Assembly: GCF_002387895.1 (NCBI RefSeq)
Contig: NZ_DGLI01000033.1
Location: 1-22,073, forward strand
Length of the DNA: 22,073 nt
Reading direction: 5' to 3'
Source of the DNA: Clostridium sp. UBA4548
GTDB taxonomy: Bacteria > Bacillota > Clostridia > Clostridiales > Clostridiaceae
Positions 6,693 to 12,171 of this stretch are shown here, piece by piece. Position numbers and translations under genes: made by a program. A model generated the notes under the pieces. That model was not told the DNA's origin and did not search any database. It saw only the letters and a list, made by a program, of their open reading frames with translations. Within the stretch, counting starts at the first letter, position 1, and every line of letters begins with the position of its first letter.

Positions 6693-8828
6693 ATGGAATA
6701 TTTAAAAATGATTCCACCAATTGTTTATCTAGTAGTTGGTGCATTAATACTTTTTTTTATTCTACTCAAGGTAATAGGAATTAGAATAATTCCTAGTGAC
6801 TGTGTGGGTATTGTAGAAAAATGGTGGAGCTTTAAAGGGTCAATAAAAGATGGGGGGATTATTGCACTTAACGGAGAATCAGGATTTCAACCCAATGTAT
6901 TAAGAGGTGGGTTCCACTTAAGAACTCCTTTAATGTATAGGGTTTGTGTAGAACCACTTATAACAATTCCACAAGGAAAGATAGGATATGTTTTTGCAAG
7001 AGATGGGCAGCCTATGGATCCAATTCAAACCTTAGGTAGGATTGTAAAGGAAGGCAATAACTTTCAGGATGTTAAGGGTTTTTTGCTAAATGGAGGGCAA
7101 AAAGGACCACAAAGAGGAATACTTCGTGAGGGTACCTATGCTTTTAATTTAGCACAATTTATAATTATAACAGAGGATAAGACCTATTATCTTCCAATGA
7201 GGGATAAGGCCGAAGCTATGGCAATAGATGAGATGACAAGAATGTTAAAAGGTAGAGGTGGTTTTCAGCCAGTAGTAATTAGTGATGCAGAAGATACTAT
7301 TGGAGTAGTAACAGTTCATGATGGTAAAACTTTACCAGAGGGTGCTATTATTGCACCTTCAGTAGGAGCTAATCCAAATGAAGAGGATACTTATCATAAT
7401 AATTTTCAAGATATTGAAAAATTTCTAAGAGCTGGTGGATTCAGAGGAAAACAATATTCTTCTTTAGTTGATGGAACTTACTTTATTAATAGATTGTTTG
7501 CTACTATAGAATTCATTCCTAAAACAATTATTAATATCGGAGAGGTGGGAGTAATTAACTCTTACCATGGAGAGCGAGGAATTGATGTTTCTGGAGAAGA
7601 GTATAAGCATGGTGAACTGGTAGCAGAAGGTTGTAGAGGTATTTGGCAACATGCTTTGCCACCAGGAAAATATGCATTAAATACTTATGCTGCTAAAATA
7701 GTTAAGCTTCCAACTACCAATGTTATTTTAAAATGGATAAGTGGTCAGATTGGTGGGCATAAGTTAGATGAGAATCTAAAAGAAGTATCTTTAATAACAA
7801 AGGATGCTTTTGAGCCTTCTCTTCCTTTAACCGTAGTTTTCCATATAGATTATAAGAAAGCTTCTAGTGTTATACAAAGATTTGGGGATGTAAAAATGCT
7901 TATAGAGCAGTCCATAGACCCAATGATAGCTGGATATTTTAAGAATGTAGGTCAAACTATGACTCTAATAGAACTCATTCAAAATAGGAATGAAATACAA
8001 AAAAGAGCTTCTAATGAGATGAAGGAAAAATTTACACATTATGATTTAGAGCTTGAAGAGGTTTTAATAGGTACTCCAGCTCCTTCAAAGGCAGATAATC
8101 GAATAGAGACAATTTTAGCTCAACTTAGAGATAGACAAGTGGCAAGAGAGCAAATAGAAACCTTTAATGCTCAACAAAAATCTTCAGAAAAAGAAAAAGA
8201 ATTAAATGAAGCTAGAGCTATTGCAGCTAAGCAACAGGATTTAACTGAATCAAACATTAATATTCAGATTCAGGAAAATAAAGGTAAAGCGGAACTTCAA
8301 CTAGCAACTCAAGAGGCATTAAAGATTCAAAAGTTAGCAGAAGCAAATAAATATAAAACACAACAAGAATCCGATGGTAAGAAATATCAAACTATTAAAG
8401 ATGCGGAAGCTCAATCTGAAAGTATGATAAATCTTGCTAATGCCAATGCAGAAAAAATACAGAAAGAGGCTGTAGCAAGGGCATATGAAGTAGAGAAAAC
8501 TGGTACAGCTGAAGCTACAAGAATTAAAGCTATTGGAGAGTCAGAAGCTTTCCGTGAAAGAGAAGTTGGTAAAGCTAAGGGTGATGCTTATATGGCGCAA
8601 ATTCAGGCTTATGGAAATCCTCAATACTATGTAATGAAGGAAGTCATGGGCTCTTTTACGGAAGCTATAAAAGATGGAAAGATTCCATTAGTGCCAACTA
8701 TTGTTATGGGATCAGGGAATGGAAATATTCCCAATGTGTTTGAGAATATGATGTCTTTAGTTTTAACTGAAAAGCTCACTGGAAAAGATGTTTTAACAGA
8801 AGCTTTGAACAAAGAAGTTAAAAATTAA
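6693..8828 (+). CDS. large SPFH/flotillin-like membrane protein with repeated N-terminal modules
   Basis: 711 residues from ATG 6693. An in-frame ATG at 6675 just precedes the GAGGGGAG ribosome site (6677-6684) and is too early. One transmembrane helix lies at about 7-28 with no cleavable signal. Residues 34-345 contain repeated beta-type modules. Two (about 95-160 and 201-277) share the pattern NNFQD-x3-FL-x2-GG-x2-G-x-Q ending in GTY; a third (about 283-345) has the equivalent PGKYALN block. Residues 365-465 resemble the SPFH/band 7 core, and 465-640 form an Ala/Glu/Lys/Gln-rich coiled coil typical of flotillins. The C-terminal tail (about 665-697) is Gly/Asn-rich then hydrophobic. Flotillin-like proteins scaffold membrane microdomains as large oligomers; the partner is unknown. 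It is monocistronic between two terminators. Confidence 0.85.
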   Translation: MEYLKMIPPIVYLVVGALILFFILLKVIGIRIIPSDCVGIVEKWWSFKGSIKDGGIIALNGESGFQPNVLRGGFHLRTPLMYRVCVEPLITIPQGKIGYVFARDGQPMDPIQTLGRIVKEGNNFQDVKGFLLNGGQKGPQRGILREGTYAFNLAQFIIITEDKTYYLPMRDKAEAMAIDEMTRMLKGRGGFQPVVISDAEDTIGVVTVHDGKTLPEGAIIAPSVGANPNEEDTYHNNFQDIEKFLRAGGFRGKQYSSLVDGTYFINRLFATIEFIPKTIINIGEVGVINSYHGERGIDVSGEEYKHGELVAEGCRGIWQHALPPGKYALNTYAAKIVKLPTTNVILKWISGQIGGHKLDENLKEVSLITKDAFEPSLPLTVVFHIDYKKASSVIQRFGDVKMLIEQSIDPMIAGYFKNVGQTMTLIELIQNRNEIQKRASNEMKEKFTHYDLELEEVLIGTPAPSKADNRIETILAQLRDRQVAREQIETFNAQQKSSEKEKELNEARAIAAKQQDLTESNINIQIQENKGKAELQLATQEALKIQKLAEANKYKTQQESDGKKYQTIKDAEAQSESMINLANANAEKIQKEAVARAYEVEKTGTAEATRIKAIGESEAFREREVGKAKGDAYMAQIQAYGNPQYYVMKEVMGSFTEAIKDGKIPLVPTIVMGSGNGNIPNVFENMMSLVLTEKLTGKDVLTEALNKEVKN

Positions 8829-8859
8829 GAAAGAGAATTTTTAAGTTTTTTTAAGTAGA

Positions 8860-8886
8860 GGATGTCAAAGTTATTGACATCCTTTT
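8860..8886 (+). terminator. intrinsic terminator of the SPFH gene
   Basis: GGATGTCAA (8860-8868) pairs perfectly with TTGACATCC (8874-8882) around AGTTA and is followed by TTTT. Confidence 0.85.
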
Positions 8887-8970
8887 AAAAGAATTGAACT
8901 TTGTTCCATGAAAGTAGAAATTCTCATTTAAAGGTTATGGTTTAATAGTATTTAACCTAATTTTCTGCAT

Positions 8971-9010
8971 AAAATACTACAGTAATCTGGGATAATTATT
9001 GTAGTATTTT
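8971..9010. repeat. 16-bp hairpin upstream of the duplicated helical protein gene
   Basis: AAAATACTACAGTAAT (8971-8986) pairs with ATTATTGTAGTATTTT (8995-9010) at all 16 positions, counting one G-U wobble, around an 8-base loop. It ends 36 bases before ATG 9047 and leaves the ribosome site free. A smaller hairpin, GAATT-GA-ACTTT with AAAGT-AGA-AATTC, lies at 8891-8923. Confidence 0.75.
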
Positions 9011-9046
9011 CATGTCTTAGTATAAACAAAAGAGGAGGTATTTATT

Positions 9047-9403
9047 ATGAATAAAAACAACATGGAAGAAATGAAAAATAGAGTAGGTGAATTAGAAAAT
9101 CTCATGGATAGCTATGTAAGAACTGAAAGACATTTGGAACAACATTCAGATATAGCATCTAAAAATCAAATTCATCATGCTCATGAAATTCAAAAGGAAA
9201 GATCTGAGCAAATAGAAAATTTAGAAAATAAAATAGCTTATGGAAACAATTCAGGAAACAACGAATTAGAAAATGCAAAAGCAAATTATGAAAAAACTGA
9301 AAAGTATATAAGTTATAATGGGGATCACATGTCAACTGCACAATTAAATAATATAAAAGAAAAACAAAAAAATAGAAAAAATTTAATTAATTACTTAGAG
9401 TAA
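9047..9403 (+). CDS. hypothetical helical protein made of two 45-residue repeats
   Basis: 118-residue, very hydrophilic protein of no family I recognise. It has no signal peptide, membrane segment or cysteine. The architecture is a 15-residue head, repeat 1 (16-60), a Gly/Asn-rich linker (61-73) and repeat 2 (74-118, ending exactly at the C-terminus). The repeats align without gaps over 45 positions with 16 identities, including the starting LEN, Y8, TE at 11-12, D20, Q26, QK at 34-35, R37 and the final LE. Each looks like two helices separated by a turn near the shared Asp (D20). ATG 9047 has AGAGGAGG at 9031-9038. It is preceded by a 16-bp hairpin and lies next to a Cys-rich small gene. The reading frame is convincing; the function is unknown. 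Confidence 0.8.
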   Translation: MNKNNMEEMKNRVGELENLMDSYVRTERHLEQHSDIASKNQIHHAHEIQKERSEQIENLENKIAYGNNSGNNELENAKANYEKTEKYISYNGDHMSTAQLNNIKEKQKNRKNLINYLE

Positions 9404-9422
9404 CAGGGAAATTTAAATTTAG

Positions 9423-9451
9423 TTAACAAAATCCATATTACTTCATAATAT
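9423..9451 (+). promoter_or_regulatory. predicted promoter for the Cys-rich gene leader
   Basis: TTAACA (9423-9428), a 17-base spacer, and TAATAT (9446-9451). The predicted start near 9458 falls three bases before the first hairpin of the leader. The -35 matches 5 of 6 and the -10 matches 4 of 6 consensus positions. Confidence 0.45.
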
Positions 9452-9460
9452 ATAGTAAGA

Positions 9461-9685
9461 CTTCTAGAGAAAACAAGGTAACCAACTAGTATTCCATCTG
9501 GTACTTTCCTCTAGAGGACTAATGCAGAATTAACATTATAAAGGCTTTCAAGTTAAAAGTTTTTTATAATTGTAAAAGTCTTGAGGAAATAAAAATATTA
9601 CTGCTTAATAAGCCTTAATACCTGTTTCATATACTTAAGAAATTATCAATACTAGCTTAAAATTAACACATTGATAATTCCTTAA
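9461..9685 (+). ncRNA. candidate structured 5' leader of the Cys-rich gene
   Basis: Three foldable units fill the gap between the two small genes. (1) CTTCTAGAG (9461-9469) pairs with CTCTAGAGG (9509-9517), continued inward by AAGGTAaCC with GGTACTT (bulged A), loop of 16 bases containing ACTAGT. (2) GGCTT (9543-9547) pairs with AAGCC (9610-9614), enclosing TTTCAAG/CTTGAGG. (3) TTAAGAAATTATCAAT (9635-9650) pairs with ATTGATAATTCCTTAA (9670-9685), 15 of 16 positions. It matches no riboswitch class I can recall and has no obvious internal terminator. Confidence 0.4.
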
Positions 9686-9713
9686 TAATATATATAAAGG
9701 GAGTTTGAAGTGT

Positions 9714-10046
9714 ATGGAAAATCAAGAGTTATTAAATGCTCTAATGAGTGATCCAGAAGTAAGAAAATTATTAATTAAATTAAGCAAAAATGAAAATGTT
9801 AATACTGCATTAACAAATAGTTATACACAGGGAAATTATTACCCAAATAATCATAATAACTGTTGCCCACCATGTAATTGCAATCAAAATACAGGTCTAG
9901 GTGGCTTAGGATTTTTATTCTTACTACCTTTGTTATTCTGTGGATGTGGGTCTAATTTAGGATTTGGAAGAGGTTGTGGCTTTGGTGGCGGATGTTTCAA
10001 TAATTGTTGTGATTGCTGTGATTGTTGTTGTGAGTTTTGGTGTTAA
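9714..10046 (+). CDS. cysteine/glycine-rich small protein, function unknown
   Basis: 110 residues from ATG 9714. A TTG at 9705 is in frame but only one base from the AAGGGAG ribosome site (9697-9703), whereas ATG 9714 is ten bases away. Three zones are visible: a charged helical head of about 24 residues beginning MENQELLNALMSDPEVRKLL; an Asn/Pro/Tyr-rich middle with CCPPCNC; and a tail with a hydrophobic stretch (GLGFLFLLPLLF), Gly-Cys repeats and a CC-D-CC-D-CCC cluster ending in FWC. Sixteen of 110 residues are Cys. This composition could suit a crosslinked spore-surface protein, a metal-binding protein or a membrane-associated peptide; I cannot choose. It shares a terminator region with the convergent DUF2156 gene. 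Confidence 0.75.
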   Translation: MENQELLNALMSDPEVRKLLIKLSKNENVNTALTNSYTQGNYYPNNHNNCCPPCNCNQNTGLGGLGFLFLLPLLFCGCGSNLGFGRGCGFGGGCFNNCCDCCDCCCEFWC

Positions 10047-10080
10047 TAAATCAATAATATAACTAATATAATAATTCTAG

Positions 10081-10107
10081 CCCTCTATAAATTTTATAGA
10101 GGGCTTT
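10081..10107. terminator. shared terminator hairpin between convergent genes
   Basis: CCCTCTATAA (10081-10090) and TTATAGAGGG (10094-10103) pair perfectly over 10 bases. The T-run is short on the plus strand (CTTTAAAT) and absent on the minus strand, so termination is more certain for the Cys-rich gene than for the DUF2156 gene. Confidence 0.7.
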
Positions 10108-10119
10108 AAATGCTTTATT

Positions 10120-11007
10120 TTAAAATTTTACTAAGTATTTTGGTTCAAGCCTTATTGGTTGATAGGTAAGCTTAGCCTTTCTTAATCCTTCAATACCTAA
10201 ATCTTGTTCCCTGTTTATAAACGGTACATGGCTAAAATAGTTTTCTACAAAGGTTTTGTTGATAAAAGCATAAAGTCCATTAATGGTTGAATCAGCTTTT
10301 TCTACGTGAATAATTGCCATTTCATCATTGACCTGTTCACCAATTGTAAAAGCTGAGATTTTATCATTAACATAAATTATCATGCCTTTAAAATCTAAAT
10401 AATGATTGCTTTTTAGCATTTCTTCAATAGCTCTTAGCTCATATAAAAGATATCCCTTACAGTCATTTTTTCTACACCATTCTCTAGCAGCTTTTATACA
10501 ATCGCATATCAATTCATCTGTAATGGGTTCAACTCTATATGTATTATTTTTTATAAAGTTGTTATAATGATTTTTTTTGCTGTGAAGCTTTTTCCCCGAA
10601 AGGGAAATGAGTTTTTCACTGCTATATATGTAATCAAAATTATCCCTATCTTCCTCTATGATTAGTTCATCTCCGAAGACTTCTCTAAGGTCCTGAATAA
10701 AGGGCTCTTCCGCATCTTTAAAAAGGTAATCAAGCCCTTCGGTAGTTTTATAGTTCATAAGGTCACTTACTACTTCTTTTAAATTTTCTCTAGTATAGCC
10801 TATAGGTTCCATTAGATGATAACTGCCTTGAAAATCTAGTTTCTTTATAATTAACATATCTTTATAAATAGCAAATTGAATATCTAGTGCTTTTCTCCAC
10901 ATAAACAAGCTGGTAAAAGAATATTCGCAAGTTTTAAATGTATAAGGTTTTAGGTATTTGTCAAATATAGCCTTATCCTCTAATGTCAGTGGTTTAAAGT
11001 TTAGCAT
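10120..11007 (-). CDS. DUF2156 domain protein (LPG synthase C-terminal/GNAT-like)
   Basis: 295 residues from ATG 11007, which has AGGAGG seven bases upstream on the minus strand. The open frame extends further upstream to 11244, but that part is hydrophobic AT-rich read-through without a ribosome site. The protein is soluble and matches DUF2156, a double GNAT-like fold related to the catalytic domain of lysyl-phosphatidylglycerol synthases. The strongest signature is NREQDLGIEGLRKAKLTYQP close to the C-terminus, with KNHYNNFIKN in the middle. Family relatives transfer amino acids from aminoacyl-tRNA to lipids or peptides, but this short stand-alone form lacks the flippase part and its substrate is unknown. 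It is divergent from the cyanophycin operon. Confidence 0.85.
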   Translation of the reverse strand: MLNFKPLTLEDKAIFDKYLKPYTFKTCEYSFTSLFMWRKALDIQFAIYKDMLIIKKLDFQGSYHLMEPIGYTRENLKEVVSDLMNYKTTEGLDYLFKDAEEPFIQDLREVFGDELIIEEDRDNFDYIYSSEKLISLSGKKLHSKKNHYNNFIKNNTYRVEPITDELICDCIKAAREWCRKNDCKGYLLYELRAIEEMLKSNHYLDFKGMIIYVNDKISAFTIGEQVNDEMAIIHVEKADSTINGLYAFINKTFVENYFSHVPFINREQDLGIEGLRKAKLTYQPIRLEPKYLVKF

Positions 11008-11340
11008 AATACTTCCTCCTAGCAAATTTTTCAATCTCGTATTAATTATATTATAAGGATTTAATAACTTAAATAAAGTTTGTGAAAGAGTTTTAAATAA
11101 TATTATATATATTTGGGCAAAAATAATATCAAATATAATTATTATAATACAACAAAAACAAAATTTAATCCTATAATTATATTTTAATTGTATGAAAACA
11201 AGTAAAAAACTTTCAGCAATACTAATTACAAAAAAATCATGCATATTTTATCATTTTAAAAGAACTATATAAAACATGTATAATAGTTTTTTTTACTGGA
11301 AAAAATATAGAATGCGTAAAAAAAAGATGAGGTGATTTAT
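11008..11340. other. divergent intergenic region, DUF2156 gene / cphBA
   Basis: Extremely AT-rich. On the minus strand TATAAT at 11055-11050 is a possible -10 for the DUF2156 gene, with a weak -35. On the plus strand the cphB promoter lies at 11255-11284. I see no gene, riboswitch or strong hairpin in between. Confidence 0.5.
11255..11284 (+). promoter_or_regulatory. sigma-A-like promoter of cphBA
   Basis: TTTAAA (11255-11260), an 18-base spacer and a perfect TATAAT (11279-11284). The predicted start near 11291 gives a leader of about 50 bases. I looked for sigma-E, -G and -K promoters because cyanophycin is linked to spores in C. perfringens and found none convincing. Confidence 0.5.
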
Positions 11341-12171
11341 TTGGAACCAAAGCTGGAGGGTAATTTAATTATCATTGGAGGGGCAGAGGATAAAAAGGGT
11401 GAAAAGGAGATATTAAAGGAGGTATGTAGCAAATTAGACAGAGAAAATGAAAAACTAGTAATTGCTACAGTGGCAACAGAGCTTCCAGAGGAAGTAGGTA
11501 AGGAATATACAAAAATATTTAAAAATTTAGGTGTGAAAAATATAAGTATTTTAGATATACAAGACAGAACCCATGCATTTGAAGAAAAAAATGTAAATAT
11601 GCTTAAAGCAGCATCAATAGTTTTTTTTACTGGTGGAGACCAATTGAAAATTACAAGTCTTTTAGGAGGCACACCACTTTATAAAGTAATCAAGGATATA
11701 AATGAGGAAGGGTGTATATTTGTTGGAACTTCTGCAGGTGCTTCAGTTATGAGTGATACTATGATTATCAGCGGCGCCAATGATGATTCCCCTAAAAAAT
11801 GTACCATTAAGATGGCTCCTGGGTTAGGGTTAATCAAGGATGTTATCATAGATCAACACTTCGCTCAACGTGGTAGAGTGGGAAGATTATTAGGTGCTAT
11901 TGCTGAAAATCCTGAATGTCTTGGTATTGGTATTGATGAAGATACAGCTATAGAAGTTTCTGAGAAAGGGTATTTTAAGGTTCTTGGTTCAGGCGCAGTC
12001 TATGTAATTGATGCAAGTGATATTTCATTTACAAACGTATCGGAGCAGAATCCAGAAGAAATATTATCAATGTTTAATGTGAAGATGCATGTATTAAAGA
12101 GTAATGATCGGTTTGATTTAACAAAAAGACAGCCATTTGAAAACAAGGAGGAAAAAAATGAAAATAAATAG
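11341..12171 (+). CDS. cphB: cyanophycinase
   Basis: 276-residue cytoplasmic serine peptidase of family S51, which cleaves cyanophycin to beta-Asp-Arg dipeptides. The start is TTG 11341, five bases after GAGGTGA; the in-frame GTG at 11332 lies inside that ribosome site. The nucleophile is S131 in GTSAGAS, preceded by the family motif FFTGGDQ (96-101) and followed by DQHFAQRGRVGRL, which contributes the histidine region. The N-terminal IIIGGAED is also typical. It is the first gene of a two-gene operon: its stop codon lies 14 bases inside cphA, so synthesis and degradation are translationally coupled. The isoaspartyl dipeptidase needed to finish degradation is not in the window. Confidence 0.95.
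   Translation: MEPKLEGNLIIIGGAEDKKGEKEILKEVCSKLDRENEKLVIATVATELPEEVGKEYTKIFKNLGVKNISILDIQDRTHAFEEKNVNMLKAASIVFFTGGDQLKITSLLGGTPLYKVIKDINEEGCIFVGTSAGASVMSDTMIISGANDDSPKKCTIKMAPGLGLIKDVIIDQHFAQRGRVGRLLGAIAENPECLGIGIDEDTAIEVSEKGYFKVLGSGAVYVIDASDISFTNVSEQNPEEILSMFNVKMHVLKSNDRFDLTKRQPFENKEEKNENK

Noticed and set aside
9461..9517. T-box leader, because of AAGGTAACC and GGTAC words
   Set aside because: No T-box bulge (GGGTGG-type), no specifier stem and no antiterminator/terminator pair; the downstream gene is not amino acid related.
9961..10046. Ribosomally made, modified antimicrobial peptide precursor
   Set aside because: The Cys-rich core is suggestive, but no modification enzyme, protease or ABC exporter lies nearby.
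11008..11244. N-terminal extension of the DUF2156 frame
   Set aside because: It encodes a low-complexity Ile/Phe-rich stretch with no ribosome site, whereas ATG 11007 has AGGAGG and matches the family start.
11337..11672. 111-codon minus-strand frame over cphB
   Set aside because: Antisense shadow of the cyanophycinase N-terminal domain, Ser/Pro/Phe-rich as expected for such frames.
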